The notes under the pieces are model-generated. The model ran no database searches. It was not told where the DNA came from and saw nothing but the letters and a program-made list of their open reading frames with translations. Made by a program: the position numbers and the translations under genes. DNA of 64,000 bases from Mercurialis annua. Its lineage: Eukaryota > Streptophyta > Magnoliopsida > Malpighiales > Euphorbiaceae. The stretch covers positions 1,770,001-1,834,000 of the forward strand of contig NC_065573.1 in the NCBI RefSeq assembly GCF_937616625.2. The letters are read 5' to 3'. Below, piece after piece: positions 1-10,600 of the stretch (positions within the stretch are counted from its first letter, which is position 1; each line of letters begins with the position of its first letter).

Positions 1-1244
1 AGATTAGCTTGATAGTTATTGGTAACTCGGCTAACCCACTATTTGGAAATTATTTATTATTTAAAGTTTATTAAATAGTATTTATAAATTGGATCTTAAA
101 GCGATAACTCATTAGACTTGTATAAATTGAGCGTTTCTACCTATTGGGTAATTTTGTGTTGATCTGGATTGTTTAATTTCGACGTGCTATTTGTGCTAGT
201 CCTATGTGGTGTCTAGTACTCTATAGAGTTAGGGTCTGTTTTTAATAATTATTTTATTTGTCTAGACCCGTCTACTGTTCGTGCTTCAGAGGCGAACCAG
301 GATTAGTTGCTTGCCGGTTATCATGTGGATTAGCAAGCAGTGAGTTTGTACTTACTATTTACCGCTTTATTAAGTAAATTGTTATTTTAATATTAAATAT
401 ATATATTGTACGTATATTGCGAACTGTTTTTATATTATAGCTCTTAGTTGGAACACTACCTAATGGGCATCATTAGGACTGTGTGCGCACCGGTAATGAT
501 CTGGGTAAGGTGTTTATGGAAATGTGGTAACTCGGTGTGAGCGTAGCTCTCGGGACAAAATAGAGTAACTCGGTGTAGCACAGCTCTCGGGACTCTTGAT
601 ATGGTATAAGTGTGGTCAGTGGTAACTCGGTGTAGCTCAGCTCTCGGGACCAGGCGTATTGGATTATGTTATTTATTTAGAATTTTGGATTAGGGTTCTA
701 ACTATTATTCGTAATATCGTTATTAAATGTTTTAAACGGTTTTAAAGGTTTTCCACTTAATAAATGTAGATAGTGGTATAAACTCATCTCAGTATATCTG
801 ACCCCGTTGTTTTTCCAAATTTTCCAGGGTTATGATCTGAGAGAGTCTGGTGATCTCCGCATTTACTTTTCTTCGGAGGTTCCATTTATTTTAGTAGAAC
901 TATCAAATATTTCATTCTTAGACTGCAGTAGTTGACTAGACGTCTTTATTTTATTTTAGTTGTTGTCGGATTGGTCCGACTGGATTATTATTGCTTTGGC
1001 ATGTTATATTATTATTCAGAATTATTTATGTTAAGCCGAATTAATACTGTTATTGGAAAACATATTATTTTAATTACTGAATATTATAACTGCTAGATAT
1101 AGGCTGAAGTCTCGGTTGCCCCCGAGCATTGGTTTTCTGCAGGTTTATGTGTTTGTATGTTAATTGAAAGGCTAGCTACGGGTTTTGGTACTACATTAAC
1201 CATACCCTAGCGCCGGTCGCGATTCATGAAAATGGGTCGTGACA
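1..1244 (+). mobile_element. 3' part of a Tekay/LARD-type LTR, cut by the window edge
   Basis: This closely matches the last ~1.25 kb of the LTRs at 46002-49107 and 53208-56315, and ends in the same GGGTCGTGACA. It carries the three-copy minisatellite with GGTAACTCGG and CTCTCGGGAC ends (about 526-650). It is not followed by a primer-binding site. The next bases (1245 on) instead match the 3' internal region of a related element (compare 52830-53130). It is therefore read as the outer end of a 3' LTR of an element inserted into that internal region. The candidate 5-bp target duplication would be AGATG (1245-1249); its partner lies left of the window. Confidence 0.85.
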
Positions 1245-2342
1245 AGATGATTCCTTGTAGTGTTTGTGGTGGAACCGAAATATTATCTGAAGTTTATTGG
1301 GTTTTGTTATCAATTATTTTGTTATCAAGATGTTATAAGTGAAAGTAATTATGGTTTGTAGAATGCAAGATTTTATCAGCTTGTGTTTTCAGTATTCCTG
1401 TTTTGATGATAGGATTTGGAGTTGTAAGAACTGTAGTAGAGTTTAGTGCTTGATCTTGTATTTGATATTTAGGATTTTATAATAGATGAGTTTCGAGCTG
1501 GTTTTGGAAGCCACTCCGGTATAGAGTAATTGTGACTCTCAGTTGAATAATTATTGTTATTTCTCGTTGCGTTGATCGAGTAATAGTTGGAACACCAAGT
1601 TGTTAGGATCAGAAATTTGTGCATATATGTGATTTGTGACCGCTTTTTGCGAATCAGTTTCTTATTTGAAATTTGAGGTTCGTTTTGTTTATCCTAAGTG
1701 ATTCAGTTGGGTTTTATGTGGGAGAGTTGTATTACCTCGTTTGGTTTCACCTAGAAATGGTGTTATTATTATTTTCATTTTATTTTATTTTTTTATTAAA
1801 GGGAAGGTAGTATTATGACTTTGTGACCTTTTAAGATTGTTCGATAAATGAAAATTGTTCACTACTTAAGTAATGTTGAGTTCCGTTGCTCTTTAAACTT
1901 CATGTTGTTTTATAAAATGAATTTTCGGATTTTAAACATTGGTTTATATTATGATTCCTTTAAGTTGGGTTAGACTTGGGTCGCTTGATACATGATTTAA
2001 GCTTGGAACTCTTGGTTGACTCGGCTAAGTGCCATTTTGTTTTCTTCTAAGTTGTTTTACAAAATGATTTAAAAAGGTTTATGAATTATATTTTTAATTG
2101 GAATTCAATAGGTCTTAACTTGTTGTGTGGTGTTGGTTTGGTGATTACTTTGTTGAAGAATGTTCTTGAGAGACAGAGTTCGTTATGCAGAATTGTTATT
2201 ATTGCTTTCCTTAATTACTTTGGATGTCAAGTTTAACTATTTTTCACGTTTTTTACGTGTATGTTTTTGTTCGGACAGTAGATAACTTATGATATGTTTT
2301 ACGTAGGTTGTTTTGTGTTAAATTCAAGTACGAATTTTATAT
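1245..2342 (+). mobile_element. 3' internal domain of an older non-coding gypsy element
   Basis: Positions 1300-1600 match 52850-53130 of the complete LARD-like element (shared stretches such as GATAGGATTTGGAGTTGTAA). The right end runs into a polypurine tract and LTR. No reading frame with gag or pol similarity is present, so like its relative this region is non-coding. Positions about 1925-2125 hold a degenerate stretch of LTR-derived sequence (TTAGACTTGGGTC, then ACTCGGCTAA, then AATTCAATAGG). From about 1620 to 1900 I see nothing recognisable. Confidence 0.7.
1925..2125 (+). repeat. degenerate LTR-like segment inside an internal domain
   Basis: The order GGTTTATATTATGATT, GGGTTAGACTTGGGTC, AAGCTTGG, ACTCGGCTAA, GGAATTCAATAGG matches in order the block at 47820-47985 of the LTR. 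Equivalent internal copies sit at about 50090-50345 and 58690-58940. Confidence 0.6.
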
Positions 2343-2355
2343 AAGTCGGGGAGAT
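2343..2355 (+). other. polypurine tract (PPT)
   Basis: AAGTCGGGGAGAT directly precedes the LTR start TGTAATATCCC at 2356. It is the plus-strand primer site of the element whose internal end is 1245-2342. Compare AAGTTGGGGAGAA at 53195-53207. Confidence 0.85.
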
Positions 2356-5300
2356 TGTAATATCCCATATTTTTCCGTTATGCTTTCATTGTGTTTCCGA
2401 CTTAGTTTCGGATTATTAATGGTGGACTTAGCAAGTGTGAAATTTTAATTGGGGTTGGATTTGTATCTTGTATGTGTCGCATGTGTCTTGTGAGTTTTCG
2501 ATGGCGATTTAATTTGTATCCGGATTATAATCGATGTTGTGTTCGTGTGCCTTCTAAATCTGACATGTTTTGATAAACCATTCATATCTCCCAATTGAAC
2601 CATTGGATCGGGCTTATTTTTGGATATGTTGTGAAAGACAAACAGTTGACCGTTGGATCAAAATTGGAGGCTCGTTGGAGGAGCGATGGATTACAAGATC
2701 GTGCACTCAAATGCATGGTGCTGTTACGGGATTTTGGCTATTTAAATAGACGTGTTTTGTTTTTAAACCCTATTTTTCATTACACTTCCTTCCAACCCTA
2801 GCAGTCACCCATATCTTTTAATCCCTGGGAAATCATTGATCACAATTCATTATCAAACTCTTAATGTCCAAACGGTAAGCATTGTTCTTAAACTCTGTAT
2901 TAAGTTCAAAAACGACACCTCCGTAATTCCTTCCGTTCTTAATCATTTTAGCATTATTTTCAGAACTGTTTCGTCTCAGTCGTTGTAGACTCGATTCCCT
3001 ACGATTCTTAAGTCTCGAAAATTGAAACGGTACATTATACTATTCGTTTGAATCGCCTCCGTCTCACCGTATTGTTTTGTTTCTTAAATGTGAAACTTAT
3101 AGTCCCTGATGCTGAATTATTTTGTTCTTTTGGCTATGTTTCTTTTAGTTTCATGATTATAGATCTCTGAGAATGTCAGCGATAAATTGTTTAATCTCAG
3201 ATTGTGTCTTGTCTTACGGTTTCATTGTTATGGTTTTGGTTATTGGGTTTCTTATCATGTCTATGTCATGGTTGTTCATGAACAAAAGAATGAGATCTAA
3301 TTTTCTTAAATTGATGTACTCTTTTGGTTATTTGTTAAGAGTAAAGTTTTGTTTTATGATTGATGGTTAGGGCATTAGTTTTCGTTTTTTTTTTCGTAGC
3401 TCTGTTTTGTGCTAAATCTCTACTGCTACATGTTAAGCTTGAGTATGGAAAAGGTTGAAGATGGTGAGGTGTTTATGTTTTATTGGATGTCTTGTTTGGT
3501 TTTTGGCTAACGGTTCTTTTGGATCATTGAGTTATTTCACTTAAAACCTATTGATCCCTTAAGCTATTTATCAACTGTTTTTATAATTGATTTTGATTTT
3601 ATTCTATGGAATTAGTTCCGACTTTTAATTTGGCAATTTAATTATTAATACGATTTTAAATTGCTTTTGGCATCATTATTTTATATTTAGAATTTATATT
3701 AATTTTATTATAATTTAAATTATTTTGATTTAAATTATTTATTTTGACCATTATAAATGAGAATTGGATATTTAATTTATTTATTATTTTGAGTTTTTGG
3801 CTTTGCGTGCCAATGTGATTAAATTTATTTTTAACTTTTGGATCTCATTTTGAGTTATAATATGACAAATTGAAAACGCTGATTATTTTATATCTAAATT
3901 AATATAATTACTCGGGTAATTATATTCGATTTTAAATATAATTTTGGTATGTCTTTTTGGCTAAATTTCAATTTAGTTTTTAAAAGTTTTAAAAATTTAT
4001 TTGATTAAGTTTTTGGTTGTAATTTGGGTTACTTGAAGTTAAAGCTACTGGGTTCCGTTTTAAATATTGATTTCTTATTTTTATCAAAGTTTTTCGACAA
4101 TTATAAATTATGGTTTATAATTGGATATAATTATGTTTATTTTATCAAAGTTATTTTTGGAAATTATAAACTCTGGTTTATATTTTTGATGAAATATTTT
4201 GGGTCGGGTTAGACTTGGGTCACCCGACATGTGAGGTAGCTTGTTAGTTATTGGTAACTCGGCTAACCTAATATTTGAGAAAATGTATTTAAGTTATTAT
4301 TTAAATAATATTTTCTGGAACGGATTTTAAAACGGGAACTCAATAGACTTGACTTATTTATTATTTGAGTATTGTGTTACTCGACGTGGTTCGTTTTTGA
4401 CTCGGGTCACTACGTGATTATTTGTTCATTCTATTCTAGCTACGTTTATGCTTGACCCGGTATTGTGCTAGTCCTATGTGGTGTCTAGTAATTTTAGAGT
4501 TAGGGGTTGTTAGGATATTAACTTATATATTGTTTTAGACCCGTCGATTGTTCGTGCTTCGGAGTCTACGCAGGGTTAGCTGTTTGCCAAAATTCACGTG
4601 GATAAGCAAGCAGTGAGTTTGTAGTGCTATTTACCGCTTTATTAAGTACCGCATCGTATTTTAATATTATAAATTATTTTGAACTGTTTTTTACGGATTA
4701 TGGATCTGGATTGAAACGAGTTTCTCGATAGGGTTGTATCGAGACTGTGTGCACCGGTAAATACTCTGGGATCGGCAGACTAATGTCTTGCTTACGCTGG
4801 TATATGACGAGGATATATTCCCGTCCACTCTGGGTTTATCAGTATGCTATGTCATACTTACGCAAGGATCATTTCAATATTGTTTTCCATAATCATATTA
4901 TATTAGTATAAAAGGTTTTGATTTAAGGGTTTTAAACTTAATAAATGTAAATAGTATCGCGAACTCATCTCAGTATATCTGACCCCGTTGTTTTTCCAAA
5001 TTTTCCAGGTTTATGATTTGAAAGCTGGTCCACTCCGATTCTTTTGATTCCTCGGAGGTTTTATGTTATTTAAACTAGTTACTGTTTTCGAACTCTTAGA
5101 CCGCAATATAACTAGTTTATATACTACATTGTTATTGCACTCTGAGATTGTCGATCTGTTCGATTATTTATTATTGGCATGTTTACTCTGAAATATTTTA
5201 TTATTATATTTAAGGTATTCTGTTGCGCATTTCAGATATTTAAGTTATTTATACTAGAACTGTAATATAAATTGCTAGACTTAGGTTGCAGTCTCGGTTG

Positions 5301-5422
5301 CCCCCGAGCAATTTCTGCAGGTTAATGTGTTTGATTGATTTCCGCAAGGCTTGCTACGGGTTTTGGTACGACCATACCCATACCCTAGTGCCGGTCACGA
5401 TTTATGAAATTGGGTCGTGACA
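2356..5422 (+). mobile_element. full LTR (3,067 bp), Tekay/LARD superfamily, type A
   Basis: Starts TGTAATATCCC and ends GGGTCGTGACA. It has a PPT immediately on the left and a PBS 5 bp to the right, so it serves as 3' LTR of the left unit and 5' LTR of the right remnant. Positions from about 4200 to the end resemble 56480-57657 and, reversed, 27431-28200. Shared landmarks are TTAGACTTGGGTCACCCGAC (4209-4228), the stretch ending ACTCGGCTAACC, CTGACCCCGTTG near 4980 and TTGCCCCCGAGCA near 5298. Small open frames inside it (for example 3173-3370) have no protein similarity I recognise and are taken as chance. Confidence 0.88.
2738..2749 (+). promoter_or_regulatory. candidate TATA box of LTR A
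   Basis: CTATTTAAATAG lies 383 bp into the LTR, about the same distance as the TATA boxes of the related LTRs at 46399 and 33029-33040. By position it would set the U3/R border about 30 bp downstream. Confidence 0.5.
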
Positions 5423-5758
5423 AACTTGGTATCAGAGCTTTGGTTTCAAACCAAGGCCTTATGCATGTTATGTATTATGTGTTTTGGCATAATAAATTGA
5501 TGTCGTGTCATAGGAACTAATGCGGAATTAGGATTCATGTCTTGTCTTTTAAAATGTCATCTTTTGTTTTCAATCTTTCAGCCTACATCCTATAGGGGAT
5601 GTCTATCAGTCTTTATTTGGTATTGATGCTATGATTGACAATTAATTTCACTTGGATGTTACTTGCTGTATTTTATTATGTTGAGGTTATGTCACTTGGG
5701 TGATCATAATTGCTTACGATTTCTCGGAAAATCTTAGGTTGGTAAATATTTCTAAAAC
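5423..5758 (+). mobile_element. 5' leader remnant of an element following LTR A
   Basis: Begins AACTTGGTATCAGAGC after the LTR end. It follows the LARD leader at 49108-49450 closely (landmarks GGAACTA, GCGGAATTAGGATTC, TTTCAGCCTACATC, TTTCACTTGG, TTTCTCGG) up to about 5757. There it switches abruptly into inverted LTR sequence. No coding sequence remains. Confidence 0.8.
5427..5438 (+). other. primer-binding site (initiator tRNA-Met type)
   Basis: TGGTATCAGAGC, complementary to the 3' end of plant initiator tRNA-Met, sits 4 bases after the LTR terminus GTGACA. Confidence 0.9.
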
Positions 5759-6032
5759 TCATATCCAAAAATGAGCCCGATCCAACAGTGCAATTGGGAG
5801 ATATGGATGTTTTATAAAAACATGTCAGATTTAGAAGGCACACGAACACAACTTCGATTATAATGCGGATACAAATCAAATTGCTACCGAAAAATCACAC
5901 GACACATACGACACATACAAGAAACAACTCCAACCCCAATTAAAGTTTCACACTTGCTAAGTCCACCATTAATAATCTGAAACTAAGTCGGAAACACAAC
6001 AAAACCATGACGGAAAAATACAGGATATTACA
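5759..6032 (-). mobile_element. inverted copy of an LTR 5' tip
   Basis: This is the reverse complement of about 2356-2632: the TCTCCCAATTG and GGCACACGAACAC landmarks occur in reverse order. It ends with GGATATTACA, the complement of the LTR start, exactly where the satellite begins. The left break (about 5757-5763) shares CTCATA-like microhomology with the leader. The right edge is a true LTR terminus, as expected if the element once integrated into the satellite. Confidence 0.85.
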
Positions 6033-6429
6033 GAAACAAATCCAAATGTTTCCCCTTTTTAGCCGTTTAAGCCAAACGTTTACAAAATGATACGAAACAA
6101 ATCCAAATGTTTCGCCTTTTTAGCAATTTAAGCCAAACGTTTGCAAACGTTACAAACAAATCCAAATGTTTCACCTTTTTAACGATTTAAGCCAAACATT
6201 ACGAAACAAAACCAAACGTTTAAAATATTACGAGACAAATCCAAACGTTTCACATTTTTAGCAATTTAAGCCAAACCTTGACAAACGTTACGAAACAAAA
6301 CCAAGCATTTCATCTTTTTAGCAATTTAAGCCAAACTTTTACAAATGTTACGAAACAAATCCAAGCGTTTCACCTTTTTAGCAATTTAAACCAAACGTTT
6401 ACAAACGTTCCGAAACAAATCCTAGCGTT

Positions 6430-7630
6430 TCACCTTTTTAGCAATTTAAGACAAACGTTTACAAAAGATACGAAACAAAACCAAACGTTTCACCTTTTTT
6501 GCAATTTAAGCCAAACGTTTACAAAGGTTATGAAACAAATCCAAATGTTTCACTTTTTTAGCAATTTAAGCCAAACATTTACATACGTTAGGAAACAAAT
6601 CCAAGCATTTCACCTTTTTAGCCATTTAAGCAAAACGTTTACAAACGTTACGAAACAAATCAAAATGTTTCACCTTTTTAACGATCTAAGCCAAACCTTT
6701 GCAAACGTTACGAATCAAAAAAAAGCGTGTCATCATTTAAGCAATTTAAGCCAAACTTTTACAAACGTTACGAAACAAATCTAAGCGTTTCACCTTTTTA
6801 GAAATTTAAACCAAACGTTTACAAACGTTTTGAAACAAATCCTAGTGTTTCACGTTTTTGGAAATTTAAGCCAAACGTTTACAAATTTTTCGAAACAAAT
6901 CCAAACGTTTTACCTTTGTAGCGATTTAAGCCAAACGTTTACAAACGTTACGAAACAAAACTAAATGTTTCACCTGTTTTGCAATTTAAGCCAAACGTTT
7001 ACAAAGGTTATGAAACAAATCCAAATGTTTCACCTTTTTAGCAATTTAAGACAAACGTTTACAAAAGATACGAAACAAAACCAAACGTTTCACCTTTTTT
7101 GCAATTTAAGCCAAACGTTTACAAAGGTTATGAAACAAATCCAAATGTTTCACTTTTTTAGCAATTTAAGCCAAACATTTACATACGTTAGGAAACAAAT
7201 CCAAGCATTTCACCTTTTTAGCCATTTAAGCAAAACGTTTACAAACGTTACGAAACAAATCAAAATGTTTCACCTTTTTAACGATCTAAGCCAAACCTTT
7301 GCAAACGTTACGAATCAAAAAAAAAGCGTGTCATCATTTAAGCAATTTAAGCCAAACTTTTACAAACGTTACGAAACAAATCTAAGCGTTTCACCTTTTT
7401 AGAAATTTAAACCAAACGTTTACAAACGTTTTGAAACAAATCCTAGTGTTTCACGTTTTTGGAAATTTAAGCCAAACGTTTACAAATTTTTCGAAACAAA
7501 TCCAAACGTTTTACCTTTGTAGCGATTTAAGCCAAACGTTTACAAACGTTACGAAACAAAACTAAATGTTTCACCTGTTTTGCAATTTAAGCCAAACGTT
7601 TACAAAGGTTATGAAACAAATCCAAATGTT
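6430..7630 (+). repeat. recent tandem duplication of a 10-monomer block (600 bp)
   Basis: About 6430-7029 and 7030-7630 are the same ten monomers in the same order, including their private variants (CACCTGTTTT, GTGTCATCATTTAAGC, CACGTTTTTGG, TTTACCTTTGTAGC). I see only a one-base A insertion near 7321 distinguishing them in the repeated part. Neighbouring monomers differ from each other by far more. Confidence 0.85.
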
Positions 7631-10600
7631 TCACCTTTTTAGCAATATAAGCCAAACGTTTACAAACGTTACAAAACAAATCCAAACTTTTCACCTTTTT
7701 AGCGATTTAAGCCAAACGTTTACAAAAGTTACAAAAACAAATCCAAACGTTTCACAATTTTAGTGATTTAAGCCAAGCGTTTACAAACGTTGCGAAACAA
7801 AACCAAACGTTTAAATCGTTACGAAACAAATCCATGCGTTTAACCTTTTTAGTAATTTAAGCCAAACATTTACAAACGTTACGAAACAAATCCAAGCGTT
7901 TCGCCTTTATATAAATTTTAGCCAAACGTTTACAAACGTTACGAAACAAATCAAACATTTTACCTTATTAGCGATTTAAGCCGAACGTTTACAAACGTTA
8001 CGAACCAAAACCAAACATTTCACCTTTTTAGCAATTTAAGCCAAACGTTTACAAACGTTAAGAAACAAATCCAAATGTTTCCCCATTTTAGCAATTTAAG
8101 ACAAACGTTTAAAACGTTACGAAACAAATCCAAACATTTCACCTTTTTAGCGATTTATGCCAAACGTTTACAAACGTTACGAAACAAATCCAAATGTGTT
8201 ACCTTTTTAGCGATTTAAGCCAAACGTTACAAAACAAATCCAAACGTTTCCCCTTTTTAGCGATTGAAGCCAAATGTTAACAAACGTTACGAAAAGAATA
8301 CAAACATTTCACCTTTTTAGTGATTTAAGCCGAACATTTACAAACGTTACGAAATAAATCCAAACGTTTCCCCTTTTTAGCGATTTAAGCCAAACGTTTA
8401 CAAACATTATAAAAAAAATCCAAATGTTTCACCTTTTTAGCAATTTAAGCCAAACGTTTACAAACGTTACGAAACAAATCCAAGCGTTTCACTTTTTTAG
8501 CAATTTAAGACTAACGCTTATAAACGTTATAAAACAAATTCAAATGTTTCACCTTTTTAGCGATTTAAGCCAAACGTTTACAAACGTTACGAAACAAATG
8601 CAAACGTTTCACCTTTTTAGCGATATAAGCCAAACGTTTACAAACGTTACCAAACAAATCCAAACGTAGCGATTTAAGCAAAACATTTACAAATGTTACG
8701 AAATAAATCCGAACGTCTCACCTGTTTAGCGATTTAAGCCTAACGTTTACAAAATGATACAGAACAAATCCAAACGTTTCGCCTTTTTAGCAATTTAAGC
8801 CAAACGTTTACGAACGTTACGAAACAAATCCAAGCGTTTCCCCTTTTTAGCGATTTATGCCAAACGTTTACAAACGTTACAAAACAAATCCAAACGTTTG
8901 ACCTTTTTAACGATTTAAGCCAAACGTTTACACACGTTACGAAACAAATCCAAACGTTTCCCCTTTTTAGCGATTTAAGCCAAATGTTTACAAACTTTAC
9001 GAACCAAATCCAAACGTTTCACCTTTTTAGCGATTTAAGCCAAATGTTTACAAACGTTACGAAACAAATCCAAAAGTTTCACATTTTTAGCAATTTAAGC
9101 GAAACGTTTACAAACGTTAAGAAACAAAACAAAGTGTTTCACCTTTTTAGCAATTTAAGCCAAACGTTTACCAACGTAACGAAACAAATCCAAGCTTTTC
9201 ACCTTTTTAGCAATTTAAGCCAATCGATTAAAAACGTTACGAAACAAATCCAACCGTTTCACCTTTTTAGCAATTTAACCCAAACATTTACAAACGTTAG
9301 GAAACAAATCCAAGCGTTTCCCCTTTTTAGCGATTTTAGCCAAACATTTACAAACGGTACGTAACAAATCCATACGTTTCACCTTTTTAGTGATATAAGC
9401 CAAACGTTTATAAACGCTACGAAACAAATCCAAACGTTTCACCTTTTTAGCAATTTAACACAATCGTTTTCAAACGTTATAAAACAAATCCAAGCGTTTC
9501 TCCGTTTTAGAAATTTAAGCTAAACATTTACAAACGTTACGAAACAAATCAAAGCGTTTCACCTTTTTTGAAATTTAAGCCAAACGTTTACAAAGGTTAC
9601 GAAACAAATCCAAACGTTTCCCCTTTTTAGCGACTCATGCCAAACTTTTATTAACAATACGAAACAAATCCAAACGTTTCACCTTTTTAGCGATTTAAGA
9701 CAAACATTTACAGACGTTACGAAACAAATCCAAACGTTTCCCCTATGTAGCTATTTAAGCCAAACGTTTACAAAGTTTACAAAACAAATCTAAACGTTTC
9801 GCCTTTTTAGCTATTTAAGCCAAACATTTACAAATATTGTGAAACAAATCAAAGTGTTTCACCTTTTTAGCTATTTAAGTGAAACGTTTACAAAGGTTAC
9901 GAAACAAATCCAAATGTTTCACCTTTTTAGAGAATTAAGACAAACGTTTACAAACGATACGAAACAAATCCAAATGTTTTACCTTTTTAGCAATTTAAGC
10001 CGATCATTTACAAACGGTACGAAGAAAATCCAAATGTTTCACTTTTTTAGCTATTTAATCCAAACGTTTACAAACGTTACGAAACAAATCCGAACGTTTC
10101 GCCTTTTTAGCAATTTAAGCAAAACGTTCACAAACGTTACGAAACAAATCCAAACGTTTCCCCCTTTTTAGCGATTTAAGCCAAACGTTTACAAAGGTTA
10201 CAAAACAAAACTAAATACGAAAAAATCCAAACGTTTCCCTTCTTAGAGATTTAAGCCAAACCTTAACAAATGTTACGAAACAAAACCAAGCGTTTCAGCT
10301 TTTTAGTAATTTAAGCCGAACATTTACAAACATTACGAAACAAATCCAAGCGTTTCACCTTTTTGGCACATTAATCCTAATGTTTACAAACGTTCCAAAA
10401 TAAATCCAAGCGTTTCACCTTTTTAGTAATTTAAGCGAAACGTTTACAAATGTTACGAAACAAATCCAAGCGTTTCACCTTTTTAGCAATTTAAATTTAA
10501 TGGTTTCAAACGTTACGAAATAAATCCAAACGTTTCACCTTTTTAGCGATTTAAGCCGAACGTTTACAAAAGTTATGAAACGAAACCAAACATTTTACTA

